64,000 nt of DNA from Hordeum vulgare subsp. vulgare (Eukaryota; Streptophyta; Magnoliopsida; Poales; Poaceae): assembly GCF_904849725.1 (NCBI RefSeq), contig NC_058521.1:96768244-96832243 (forward strand), written 5' to 3'. Below, piece after piece: positions 24,101 through 34,552 of the stretch. Within the stretch, counting starts at the first letter, position 1; each line of letters opens with the position of its first letter. A program made the translations under genes and the position numbers. The notes below the pieces were generated by a model. That model was not told the DNA's origin. It did no database searches and saw only the letters and a program-made list of their open reading frames with translations.

Positions 24101-24595
24101 TTCCATAAGTCCACTTCTATCTTGTTCTTTTCGTTGTTGTTTTTACAACAACTCCGTTCAATTCTTCTTGCAAGGATGCTTGCCAAGTTCATTCGAGTTA
24201 TTGTTGTCATTCTTTCTTCATTCTCTTCTTCCGCTTGAGCTAGTTCCTATTCTATTGTTCCGGAAGCTTTGTGATGTTGCTCTTTTGGGTCTATCTTGTT
24301 GTTCTACCAAGATCATGGTGTTCCCTTGCTCTATTTAGTTGTTTGTTATGACTATTGTCTATTTCATCTACCTTTTCGATTTTTTTGTCCCATTTTCCTA
24401 CCGAAGTGCTACCGAAATTTTCTGTGAATTCTTGCTTCTTTCTCATATCATTCCTCATCTCTTTGCAACCTTCAAGGATTGTTGGTGTCACTCCTTTGTC
24501 AAAGAAGTATCTAAATTTTACCTTCTGCTTTTCTCATCCTCTCCCCCTTTCATACTTGGATCTCGGGGCGAGATCCTCTTGTAGTGTAGGAGAGT
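21141..24595 (+). other. L1 non-coding internal domain with strongly T/C-rich plus strand
   Basis: The PBS TGGTATCAGACCAG begins at 21144 and matches the start of the usual tRNA-iMet site. From about 22080 to 24560 the plus strand is very rich in T and C, built from loose words such as TTCATT, TTCTTC and TCCGGAG. Many short frames stay open because of this bias, but none shows gag, protease, RT or integrase motifs. A hairpin word at 21865-21890 is shared with 1546-1571. The internal domain ends in a purine-rich stretch, GTGTAGGAGAGT (24584-24595), the likely PPT. Confidence 0.75.
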
Positions 24596-25304
24596 TGTGA
24601 CAGCCCGATGCCGACGTTCCAGAAGATTCCCCTTTATTTCCGTTTTCATCGTGTGGCTTATTTTATTTGTCGCATCATCAGCATTGCATCGGCATCTCCG
24701 TTGCCGCCAGTTTTCAAAACTTGCATTCGTTAGTAGTTGCCGGTTTTCGTCGTTGTCCGTTCTGAACCCGACCACACACGCACGCGCCACGACATCGTCA
24801 AGACATTGTTTTATAACGTGTATAAAACTTTCTCCAATTGAGCTAGAACTTGGCGTGCGGTATTAGTTTAGTGTAGGTAGGCCGTCCGTCAAATTTCATC
24901 GCGATCGGAGCTCGTTTGTTACCCATGTCGTTTATTATATAGCGGCACTATAGCCGATCAATTGTCGGACGTTTCGCTATTTTAAACTCTGTCACCGGGT
25001 TGCCCGTTTTTCCTTGTCATCTCCGCCTAGCGCCTCTGCACAGTGCACCGCCCCTACGCGCAGCCCAGTCCGAAACCTCCCGGTGCCCGAAACTCACGGT
25101 TGTGACCGTTGGATCCGGTTCAACCCCGTAATACTGCAAATCATCATCGATTTGTCCATTGGTCTACCTAACCTAATAATTTCGACCGTTCGATTTCAAT
25201 CGAAAGGATGAGATAGACCCTAGACCCTAGACCTAAACCATTGTAATCTAGACCGTCCGATTATGATCCAATGGACTAATAGATCCCTACCCAAAACCAT
25301 GTAC

Positions 25305-25312
25305 TATATATA
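25305..25312 (+). promoter_or_regulatory. TATA box of L1 3' LTR
   Basis: TATATATA lies about 710 bases into the LTR, followed by a C/T-rich leader, as in a Pol II promoter. Confidence 0.5.
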
Positions 25313-26070
25313 GTAGGAAGTGTCCAGCCAATCCCTAAATTCTGGGAGATTTGTTCCCCTGCCACCGCCGGGTCTATCTTCCACCTCGGGATCCTCCCAG
25401 ATGGCCCGATCCCCTCTTAGCCAGCCAGAGCCACTCGCCCACACCTGCAGCTCCCCCCGCAAGCGTTGCGTGCAGCGGCAGCCAGCACCGCGCCTAGTAG
25501 CAGCAGCTCCAGCAAGCCGTCAGGATCCCGTGCTCTCGCCGTTCCTCTCCTCTCGTGCTCTCTCTTTGCTTCCCCTGATTCTTCCCCTCTCTCTCTAACT
25601 GATGTTTGCTCCTCTCTCTCTTTTCTGCAAGGGAACGAGCTGGAGCTCGCCCATGGCTACCTCAACCTGAGGGCCTCTGAAGTCGTCCACACATCGCGGG
25701 ATCTGGCTATGCCCCGTCCGGATCCGGCGAGTCCAAGGCCTCCGCTTCCCTCTGGGACCTCGCCCCTCTCCCTCTTGTAAATCGTTCTCTCTCTCTCTCA
25801 TGCTTTCTTCTTCGTCTCTCTGGAGGGACTAACCGCTCCGCCACCAGCGCCAGATCCACTGGGAATGGAGTCCCTTGCCCTGGATCCGGCCATTCCAGCC
25901 TGCGCAGGCCCCCTCCTCGACGTCGGGCTGGCTTGTGGTCGCTATTCCCCTGCCATGGCCGCGGGCCTCTTCCCCTGCTGTGAGATTCCCGTATCTGAAC
26001 CTTGTGTGTTAGTTTTCAGAGCCGTTCGATGTCATGTGTTGTTAGGATACTACTGCTTTGTTTCACAAGC

Positions 26071-26149
26071 AGGTTGCTAGCCTAGCTGGTAGCCGATCCA
26101 CACCTAAACCAAGCGATCTGGGGTTCGAATCCCAGCCACGCCTATTTTT
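26071..26149 (+). other. tRNA-like Pol III box pair 1 in L1 LTR
   Basis: A perfect A-box pattern TAGCCTAGCTGG lies at 26078-26089, a perfect B-box GGTTCGAATCC at 26122-26132, and T5 at 26145-26149. The cloverleaf is poor: the T stem needs an 8-base loop and only four acceptor pairs form. It is therefore a tRNA-derived relic or chance match, not a called tRNA gene. Confidence 0.4.
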
Positions 26150-26218
26150 GTTTTGTGTTATTTAGATTAGAACCTCGGTATGATGTATATAAGATATATA
26201 TCCGTCTTGTACAAAAGC

Positions 26219-26292
26219 CTCAACATAGCGCAGTGGTTGGGGTATTTTCCCTGGTCCAGGAGGTCGTGGGATCAAATCCCATGAGTGCCAAA
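26219..26292 (+). other. tRNA-like Pol III box pair 2 in L1 LTR
   Basis: The A-box pattern TAGCGCAGTGG lies at 26226-26236. A good T arm follows (GTGGG, loop ATCAAAT, CCCAT at 26266-26282), but its loop lacks TTC. The acceptor ends do not pair. It lies 148 bases after pair 1. Confidence 0.35.
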
Positions 26293-28540
26293 TCTTTTGC
26301 GGGCTGTGGTTTTTTCTCTCTTGCACACAGCTGCCTTGGGCCGATTTCATCCCTGGGCCACTGCACTATGGTGCAATTCGGCCCATTATGTTTTTTTAAA
26401 TGTCGTGTGATATTTCCAATTCTCAGGGATTTTGTTAATTTCAGAAAAAGGCATTGTTTTTCAAACGAGCGTAGTTTCTAAACCGTACACCGGATTAAAA
26501 TGATTTCAACATGTAAGTTGCTTAGAATTTTCTGTAGTTTCACAAAAACTAACTCTCATGCATATTTAAATATGTTAGGTGTGATGTTTGCTTCGATTTG
26601 CATGTCGACGTGTTGAAAACGGTTTAGGTCGTAACTATTTGTCCGTAGCTCCGTTGGAGTTGTGCCATATATGTAAATGCACCAGAACGACGAGTAGAAT
26701 CACGTGTTCCACTTTGTTTCTCCGTTTAACAAACATAAAATGTGATTAGGACAGATCTGGTCAGAATTATAAATCAACGTATGGGGTCATTTCGGAGATG
26801 CTATATGTCGTTTCCGGCCTCATTTAAAATGCCTAGCTAGGTAGATTAATTTTTGCTTCACCTCTTGCCATGTTTAACCACAATTAATATTTCCGTGTAC
26901 CTAATCGGGATAGAACTAAATAATTAAACGTGAAGTTTCGTCAATATGCAACTTGTTGCATATTGAACTTCACTTAATGTGTCGTGTCTGTTTGCGTGAA
27001 TTGTCATGCCGTGACTTGCATGCATTCAACTGCTCATGCATCATTTGTGGTGTGCATCGTGTGGTGAATATCGTGTGTTGATGCTTGTTTCCGGTTTCCT
27101 CCATCTCAATAGAGTTCCGCAAGCGTGCCGGATGTGAGGACCGTTCGACTACATCGGTTCGTCTGCTTCACGGAGGCATTCTTCTTCCAAGCGGGATCTC
27201 AGGCAAGATGATGATTTCCCCAGATACCATTAGTATCATTGCCATGCTAGATTATCACTTCTATCGTTTATGTCTCGTTGCCTACCACCTGTTAAATATC
27301 AGCCTCTCAACAATGCCATGATTACCTTCAACCTGTTCGACCTAGCAAACCACTGATTGGCTATGTTACCGCTTGCTTAACCTTGTGTTAGCATTGCTAG
27401 TTGCAGGTGCCTTGCGTCTGTGTGAAAGCATTGGTTCCTTGTTATATCACCATATTAAATGTTATTTAATTTAATGCACCTATATACTTGGTAAAAGGTG
27501 GAAGGCTCGGCCCTTTTCTAGCCTGGTGTTTTGTTCCACCTTTGCCCCCTTAGTTTCCGGCTACCGGTGTTATGTTCCATAAATGAGCGCTCCTAACATG
27601 ATTGGGGTTGTTATGGGGACCCCCTTGATAATTCGTTTTAGATTAAAGCTGGTCTGGCAAGGCCCAACTTTGGTACTACATTTGCCTAAACACCTAATAA
27701 AATTGCATAGGGACTTTCCGGACCCCGAGGATAATTTAATCAACCCCCGGGCCAGTGCTCCTCATGAGTGTTGGCCCCACCTGAGCGATGTCCGGCGCCC
27801 CTCTGGTCACCCAGAGGTTTAGCGATCCCGACGTCTAGCTCATCCGCCGTGCGCGACTCCTATCGGGATCGTCGACACGTCGGGCGGCCTTGCTGGATTA
27901 GTTTTACCTTTGACGAGATATCTTGTGCATCGGGATTCTGGTCATGCTTTGGGTAATCTCAGAGTTGAGGTTTTCCACTAGGGAATACGACGAGATCGCG
28001 AGCTTCGTGATTGAGGATTTCTATGCGGCTTGTGGTAATTTGTGATGGACTAGTTGGAGCACCCCTGCAGGGTTAAATCTTTCGGAAAGCCGTGTCCGCG
28101 GTTATGTGGCACCGTGGAAACTTTGTTTAACACCGGTTCTAGATAACTTGAAGTTAATTAATTAAAATATGCCAACTGAGTGCGTAACCGTGACTGTCTC
28201 TTTCGTGAGTTCCTTCTCCGATCGAGGACACGGTGGGGTTATGTCTGACGTAGGTAGGTGTTCAGGATGATTCGGTTGATCATCAGTAGTTACGTCCGTT
28301 ATGCGTAGATCTTCCCCCTCTTATTTCTTGTACTCATAAGTTTAGCCACCAAACATATGCTTAGCCGCTGCTGCAACCTCACCACTTAACCATGCCTCAC
28401 CCATTAAGCTTTGCTAGTCTTGATACCTTTGGAAATGAGATTGCTGAGTCCCTTGTGGCTCACAGATTACCACAACACCAGTTGCAGGTACAAGTAAAGG
28501 TTACTCGACATGAGCGCGTTGATTGTTCATTTTGAGTTGC

Positions 28541-28573
28541 TTCTTCTTCTTCTTCTTCTTCTTCTTCTTCTTC
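28541..28573. repeat. (TTC)11 microsatellite in L1 3' LTR
   Basis: There are eleven TTC units, two more than the equivalent site in the 5' LTR. Confidence 0.85.
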
Positions 28574-29673
28574 ATTGATCTAGGATGGGTTCCAGGCCGG
28601 TAGCCTGGGAAAGCAAGGATGGACGTCGTTCTTATTTTTCTCGTTTGTTTTCGTCCGTAGTCGGACCGTGCTCTTGCTCTTGATGTTTATGTAATGTACT
28701 AAGTGACTCTGATGTAGCTTGTGGCGAGTGTAAGCCAACTCCATATTTATCTCTTCTTTTCAGTACATGTACTTGTAACGATATCCATTCTTGCGACACG
28801 ACGAGATGCGCTTCTAACCCTGACGAGGCCCTCGTGCCAGATTGAGGATAGGGTCGCATCTTGGGCGTGACAACTCGGACCAGAGATAGCACCACATGCG
28901 CACCACAACGAGCGGCAGACTTCTTCCATGCCTGCACTCTGCTCGGGACGTCCTCCAGCCGAGTCATCAACCCATCTATTTCTTGCCGGGAATCATTTTC
29001 AGGCCACAGCTCCTTGTCGATCCAGCCGATGACTTCTCTCAGGTGGCCAATGAAAGGTCCCACCCTGCTAAGGCGAATATGCGCTCGGAGCAAGTCTCGG
29101 TTGGCTTCGTCGCTGAGTGGAACGTTCGGAACAACCGACCGTTCAATGTCGGCTGCTTCAGCCTCAACATCCTGACAGAAGTATGCAAAGAAAAGACAAG
29201 CAGAAAGTAAGCGCAGAGTGAACTCCAAAGTCAAGAAGCACTCGGCAACAACTTACCACCAAGCAGTGCAACCATCTTCCTTGCCCAGTCGCTGGCGTAT
29301 TTCTCCTGCGCCATTCACCGAGTATTCATCACCTTCAGCTGGCTCATCCATTCGGATCTCTGACTCTTCAATTTTTCAACTTCGGCTACCAATGCCTTGT
29401 TGGTCTCCCGACACTCCTCCAAAGACTTCTCTCGGTCAGCAAGAGCCTCCTTCACACCAGCCAGGTCATTCACAGCCGCCTCCAAGTCCTAAGCAAGTTG
29501 AATCTTCTCAGCCTTCAGAGCATTGTACGCAGATCCCATTTTGCAAGTCTTCTGCCAAATAGGCACAAAGGGAGGATCAGACACATTCAACAAGGAAAAA
29601 GTATCGACACATATGACAAAACAATCAAAGTACAAAATTCTTTAGACCCCTGCCGATGCAAGCAATCGACAGC

Positions 29674-29990
29674 GGTCTCGGGGACTACACCCAGTGGGTT
29701 CACTAAGTGTGACCCCACTGATATGCAGCTCGAACAGGCAGGCCCTATCGAGCTCCATAGCGAGCAAACAACACTATGAGACTACTATTACCCGACCTGA
29801 GTAACACTACTCTCGGGGACTACACCCAGTGGGTGCACTCGGAGTGCCCCCACTGGTACCATTCAGGCAGATCAGCTCTGATATGTTTAGATTAAGAAAA
29901 TACATATAAAGACAACTGCCAGTGCAAGCACTCGGCAGAAGTCTCGGGGACTACACCCACTGGGTTCACTCGGAGTGAACCCACTACAAA
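29674..29990. repeat. Three dispersed copies of a hairpin repeat in T2
   Basis: Each copy has CTCGGGGACTACACCCA followed by an imperfect palindrome: 29692-29720, 29828-29856 and about 29960-29985. Spacing is about 130-137 bp. Arms of 10-13 bp close on a 3-5 base loop. At one stem position copy 2 has G-C where copies 1 and 3 have T-A. Confidence 0.75.
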
Positions 29991-30302
29991 ATCATCCTAC
30001 TGTATCCGAGTATGTCGCTGAAACCGCCAGTGGGTAACAAGAGGAAAGTAAACACTTACTAGCACACTTACTCGGATATCGTCCCGGAGTTACAAGCTTT
30101 TCTTGTACAAAGACGCGATGGAGTCATACGCTCCCTTGGCGTCAGTCACCATCAGCTCCACCTGCACCATGGCGTCCTTGGCGGCCCCCACCTGGTCTTC
30201 CGGGAGGTGTCGCGCGTCATATTGAACGGTTGACGGACCCGGCGCGACAGAAGACCCCTTGGGCATCCCGAGCTCCGCTCCAGTCGGTTCCGCCGTGAGG
30301 GA

Positions 30303-30356
30303 CACCGTCTCAGTCGGCGGCACCGTCTCAGTCGGCGGCACCGTCTCAGTCGACGG
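30303..30356. repeat. 18-bp tandem repeat, three units
   Basis: CACCGTCTCAGTCGGCGG is repeated three times, the last unit with small changes. On the minus strand it encodes PPTETV repeats in the antisense ORF, so the unit keeps frame. Confidence 0.85.
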
Positions 30357-32196
30357 CACGTTCATGGTGGGAGCAGCAGTAGATGGGACAACCTCAAGGA
30401 CAGGCGCCAAAGCTGGCTCCGACCCCCTTTGGTCATCGTCCTCCAGATGGATCACCTCCGAAGGAAGCCCGACTGAACAACATGAAATTACAGAAAAAGG
30501 GCAAGATCAAAGACAACACTCGCGAAACCATAGTACAAACTCTCAGAGTCGTGACAACGTACCTTGCTGGGACGTGGCGGCGTTATCTGCGTCCATGGGG
30601 TCATCGTCCTGGCGCGGCAGAGAGGTGACGGAGGTAGCAGCTCTGTTGAGTGAAATCCACTTGACGGATAAGCATGAGTTCAATCAGATACTGAAGGAAG
30701 ATGGAAGAACAAGACACTTACGCTGAGGCGACTGGAACAGCGATCCTCATCCGAGGCAAAGCTTTCCGAGGCTTAGGCCCGCTAGGTTTGGCCACCTTGG
30801 ACGGCTGGTACGTGGGCTCGGCAGCAGTGTCCCTGGTCCTCTTCACACTCCGAGCACTCGGAGCCGCGGGAGGGGCTGGCGGAGCACTCGGGGCCACTGG
30901 AGGAGCCGGCGGAGCAGCGGGATCATGACGGCGCTTAGTTCGGTGCTCTGGTGGTGAAGGTGGTGAGCTCTGCTCCCCATCCTCCTCCTCCTCCTCTTCC
31001 GTCTCCTCCTCCGTCTCCCCACTGTCGGAGACGTACTCGGCGCTATCCATGCTGCCCTCCTGGCTGCCCTCCTCTTCCTCGGCCGGATTCCCGTTCGAGA
31101 CAGCAGAATACCAGTTGGTCCACTCCTGCACAAAACGCAGTCGGCAACGTCAGCCAGCAGGACAAGAAAAGCAATAAGTCCAAGAAGATTAAAAGCACTC
31201 GACAAGATGCGCTTACCTCATTCGGAGGAGGATTGTCGGCGCGGAAGGGCTTCACCCGCCGGGCTCCTTCGGGGTTATCACACGCGCCTGTGATGCCGTG
31301 GACCCACGCCCTCACAGTCTCTCCGGTCACGCACTCTGGATGAGACCGAGTGGAGTCCGAAGGCCCCGCGTAGTGCCACATGGCGTGGTGTCGGGCCTGC
31401 AGCGGCTGGATGCGTCGACCCAGAAAAGTCTCCAGCAGGTCCGTGATGGTGACTCCCTTGCGGACGACGGCTATCAGCGCGTCGACCAAAGGCTGGATCT
31501 GGATCCTTTCCCCCTTAGAGAGCGCAAGCTTCCTGGGAGGGCCCGGACGGTCTAGGCTAAAAGGTGGCAACCCGCTCGAGGCATTCAGACAAGCAATGTC
31601 TTGGCAATAAAACCAGGTCGATTGCCAGTTCCTAACTGACTCGGACAACTGGAGGGGGGGTAGCTACTCTTTGTTTTCTTCTGGAAACCTAAACCCCCGC
31701 AGAGCTGGAGGAGATGGGTCTTATCGTCCGACTGGCTAAGCTTTTTGAAGGTTTGGGATCTAGCGGAGAAGACGTACTTAAAGAGCCCCCAGTGAGGGGG
31801 ACATCCAATAAAGCACTCGCAAAGGGTGACGAATGCAGCAAGGTGGGCTATTGCGTTTGGAGGAAAATGATGGAGCTGTGCCCCGAAGTAGGCCATGATA
31901 CCTCGGAAGAAGGGGTGGGGAGGCAAGGAAAAGCCCCTGAACACGTGGCTGAGCAGCAGGACGCGCTCCCCCTCTTTTGGCGCCGGCTCCGTCTCGCCTT
32001 CCGGCAGCCTCCACGACTTGTTGACGATCATGCCGTGCTCCACCAGCTCCAGCAAGTCGTCCTCCATCACAGAGGAGGGGAGGAAATCCCCCTGGATCCA
32101 ACCCGCCGGCAGCGCCCGCTGTCGCCGCTGAGTAGGGGCCGCCCCCTTCTTCTTCTTCTTCTGCGACTCAAGTTTGCTGGTCTGCCACTTCGTCAT

Positions 32197-32715
32197 GGCG
32201 AAGGCGACGGATCCGCAGAGGAGGAGGGGAAGGAGGGGACTTGAGGCGTGCAGAGAGCTGCGGGAGGAGCGGGATTAATGCGAGGAAGATGAGCAACACA
32301 ACAAGAAATCCCGCCGGAGAGGCTTAAATAAGCTTCCGACTGGGTCACTAACAGGTGGACCCGAAATCTTATCTCCACAACCGGCTGCTGCGATGTTAGT
32401 GGAGAAGATAAAGGCGCGGTAATCGAGGCGGCAAAGCCTACTCAATGGCGATGTCGTCATCCCCGCTGAGCGCGTGGCAACCGAAATTTGAGGATCCCAG
32501 AAAATCCGGCGTTGTCAGTTTGACCAGTCACGTCGAAAGATTCCGCAGAAGCACTGGGTCTCTGACGGTTCGTTTGACTGATATATTCACTCGGATCACT
32601 GGTTGAAAGGATAAAATGGATCGAGGCAAACAACGCCAAAGTCACCTCCATACCAGTCGGATCCATACTCCAGACATCACTTCATCGTTCCAACCCCGAT
32701 CCATTTGGGGACTAA
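32197..32715 (+). other. T2 non-coding region before the 3' LTR, with PPT
   Basis: No coding content is seen. The end, ATTTGGGGACTAA (32703-32715), is the likely PPT next to the LTR start. The region would hold the promoter or 5' leader of the antisense ORF. Confidence 0.6.
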
Positions 32716-33248
32716 TGATGGGGTTATAACCCCAGGGTAGGGTCATAGGCCTGCCCTGTAGGTCCTAACCAAGGACTACCCTTCACAGAGGACAAGAGCC
32801 TTAGACGGTTCCGACTGAACTAAGGACTCCCCCATCATCCAGTCGGCGACGAGCACTCGGAGCATATTTAACGTACCGACTGGAATCCACTCTGTACATC
32901 GTAACCTCCCAGGAGGGCAACGGTCATACGTTTCCATACACCATTATTAGCATTTAAGGCTTACGTTACCTCTAACGTGGGCATTTACTCGCCACTATTC
33001 CACCCCTGTCCATCGGGCCATTATGAAGGGCAGCGCACTCTATATAAGCCGCCCTTCCCCACTGGTGCAGGGGTTGGCATTTACTGTAATCCTATATTCC
33101 ACTCGACACTAAGCTCCCAAGAGCACTGAGACGTAGGTATTATACCTCCACCGTAGAGGGGCCTGAACTCATACATCCTCGTCGTAGCTAAGGCTCTGCC
33201 CATCCTTTCGTACCCTACACTTCTACTGTCAGACTTATACCCACGACA
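32716..33248 (+). repeat. T2 3' LTR (533 bp)
   Basis: It is the same length as the 5' LTR, with about 21 substitutions counted by eye. TATATAAG at 33041-33048 is the probable TATA box. Confidence 0.95.
33041..33048 (+). promoter_or_regulatory. TATA box of T2 3' LTR
   Basis: TATATAAG lies about 325 bases into the LTR, in the same place as the altered copy at 15214. Confidence 0.55.
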
Positions 33249-33406
33249 GTGACCCTGTTCTTGAGCTTTGCATGTTAATTTTAGTTGGTCCCAAGTAGTT
33301 TTGATGCATGATATGGCCTCTAGGGACTTGTAGAAGTAGTTTCTATGAGTTTTGTTGAGCCTTGTTCACTTTTCTTTTGAGTCACCAAAAATTTCAGAAA
33401 AGGAAG

Positions 33407-34552
33407 ATGTTCAGGAGAAACTATCATGGTGGTTCCTCAAGCAAAATGGGTCCCCGTCTCTCGATTCGGGAGCCCGATCCTTATCAGCCGAGGAACGCAC
33501 AAGTACAACCATGTGAATGGCCTTCCGATGAATTCATGATTGATGCAGGTTTCAAGGACGAGTTTGATACATTTGTTCACAACGCCGGGCTCGAAGAATT
33601 CATCTCGAACAAATGTGAACAGTATACTACACTCACTGCCTCTTTTGTTCGTAGATTCAAATTTTTAGTTGGCCGTGAGACATCCATAGTGTTTGATCTT
33701 TATGACAAATCGTATACCATGGATTTAGAGGATTTTAATAGAATTTGCAAGATACCTGATTGGGGTAGTCTCAATGATCCTCCTAAGTCTTCGGTTAGAG
33801 ATTTTATCTCTAGTATAACTGTTGGAGAAACTAGAGATATTACACAGGCTACCATGGGGAGCATTCATTTTCCTGCCTTACATTACTTTGCCCTCTTCAT
33901 AGGTAGATGCATTAACGGCAAGATTGAGCATTGTCACCTCTACGCACCTGACCTTAGTATTCTTAAGAGCGCAGTAACGGGTGATAGAAGTTTCAACATG
34001 GGAGCTATAATCGCGAGAAGGCTAAATAATAATGCTAATGAAGGGGATTTCTTTGGTGGGATCTATGCCACTCACATAGAAAATTTTCTTGGAGTACCCA
34101 TCCGCGAAGGAGATCCCCCACTCCATACAACTATCCTTGATCGTGCCGCTATGACACGTTATCAGTTCCTTGAGAGGGATAATGAATCCCTCCTATATTG
34201 GTTAATATTTAACCGACAGCGTGTTTTCCATGTTACCCTTCCTGCTCCTGCCTTCTTTGACTTTCAGGTAAAACGGATATATTACATAACCATAGGAGAG
34301 GCAGAGGAGTATGAGAGGGAGGCGAAGGCTGCTCGCCTCCGTGAGGAAGCTATTCAGGCGGTAGCTGCTGCGTTCCCGTACAACCCCCATTATGATTTTG
34401 GATATCGCCCGGACCAGCCGTCAGAGCAGACCAACTTAGGCCAAAAGCCTAAGCTTGGGGGAGTACGTGTTTCTCACCGACTTTATATTCATGCCCACGC
34501 TTTCACTTTGATAGTCGGCGTTCACGCCTTGCCACTGTATCATCCATGCTAG
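33407..34552 (+). CDS. F1 ATHILA ORF-1-like protein, 381 residues, open
   Basis: The start is placed at ATG 33407 (MFRRNYHGGSSSKMGPRLS), because this N-terminus is the form I recall from related wheat copies; the frame is open slightly upstream. The protein resembles the ATHILA ORF-1 family found 3' of pol in Athila elements. Recognisable segments are FVRRFKFLVGRETSIVFDLY, YTMDLEDFNRICKIPDWG, TQATMGSIHFPALHYFALFI and GGIYATHIENFLGV. A charged Ala/Arg/Glu-rich stretch lies near residues 300-325. I see no signal peptide or membrane span. Its function is unknown. The frame has no stop over 1.1 kb, although the gag gene of the same element has several. The last 30 or so residues after LGQKPKLGG may be read-through into the tail. 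Confidence 0.8.
   Translation: MFRRNYHGGSSSKMGPRLSIREPDPYQPRNAQVQPCEWPSDEFMIDAGFKDEFDTFVHNAGLEEFISNKCEQYTTLTASFVRRFKFLVGRETSIVFDLYDKSYTMDLEDFNRICKIPDWGSLNDPPKSSVRDFISSITVGETRDITQATMGSIHFPALHYFALFIGRCINGKIEHCHLYAPDLSILKSAVTGDRSFNMGAIIARRLNNNANEGDFFGGIYATHIENFLGVPIREGDPPLHTTILDRAAMTRYQFLERDNESLLYWLIFNRQRVFHVTLPAPAFFDFQVKRIYYITIGEAEEYEREAKAARLREEAIQAVAAAFPYNPHYDFGYRPDQPSEQTNLGQKPKLGGVRVSHRLYIHAHAFTLIVGVHALPLYHPC

Larger units (their letters stand above)
18668..28872 (+). mobile_element. L1: LARD/Sukkula-like non-autonomous element, 5'-truncated
   Basis: L1 has a 5' LTR remnant (18668-21140), an iMet-type PBS, a 3455-bp internal domain with no gag or pol signature, and a full 3' LTR of 4277 bp (24596-28872). 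This is the size pattern of Triticeae LARDs (LTR near 4.5 kb, internal near 3.5 kb). It is inserted in T2. The first 1.8 kb of the 5' LTR and the left TSD are missing, together with T2 pol. The Sukkula name is from memory. Confidence 0.75.
24596..28872 (+). repeat. L1 3' LTR (4277 bp)
   Basis: It starts TGTGACAGCCCGATG and ends GGGCGTGACA. It carries a TATATATA box at 25305-25312, a CT-rich leader (about 25360-25870), two tRNA-like box pairs (26071-26149, 26219-26292) and (TTC)11 at 28541-28573. The right flank ACTCG (28873-28877) would be the TSD; the left copy is lost. Confidence 0.85.
28873..32196 (-). pseudogene. T2 antisense extra ORF (plant gypsy-type putative transposase family)
   Basis: This gene is opposite in sense to gag-pol and lies between pol and the 3' LTR, as in other grass Tat elements. 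It starts at ATG 32196 (MTKWQTSKLESQKKKKKG). The first part holds the conserved domain: LPAGWIQGDFLPSS, LLLSHVFRGFSLPPHPFFRG and IAHLAAFVTLCECFIG. It resembles the family known as putative gypsy-type transposase (PF04195), whose function is unknown. A G7 run at 31654-31660 is where the frame shifts to the next part (31043-31648, HAMWHYAGPSDSTRSHPE). Later parts lie at 30718-31131, 30090-30455 (PPTETV repeats) and 28880-29234. Some gaps may be introns. The 3' end is cut by L1 at 28873. Confidence 0.75.
14889..33248 (+). mobile_element. T2: Tat-lineage gypsy element with antisense extra ORF
   Basis: T2 is bounded by equal 533-bp LTRs (14889-15421 and 32716-33248) and TSD GTGAC (14884-14888, 33249-33253). 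It carries a PBS at 15424, gag, protease and part of RT on plus, and an extra ORF on minus before the 3' LTR. L1 fills 18668-28872. The rest of RT, RNase H and integrase are gone at the L1 left border. By eye I count about 21 differences between the LTRs (roughly 4 percent). Confidence 0.9.

Noticed and set aside
26071..26143. Functional tRNA gene
   Set aside because: The A and B boxes are good, but the acceptor stem has about four pairs and the T loop has an extra base, so I do not call a tRNA.
29674..29990. CRISPR-like array
   Set aside because: There are only three diverged copies with 100-bp spacers in a plant retrotransposon; it is treated as a hairpin repeat instead.
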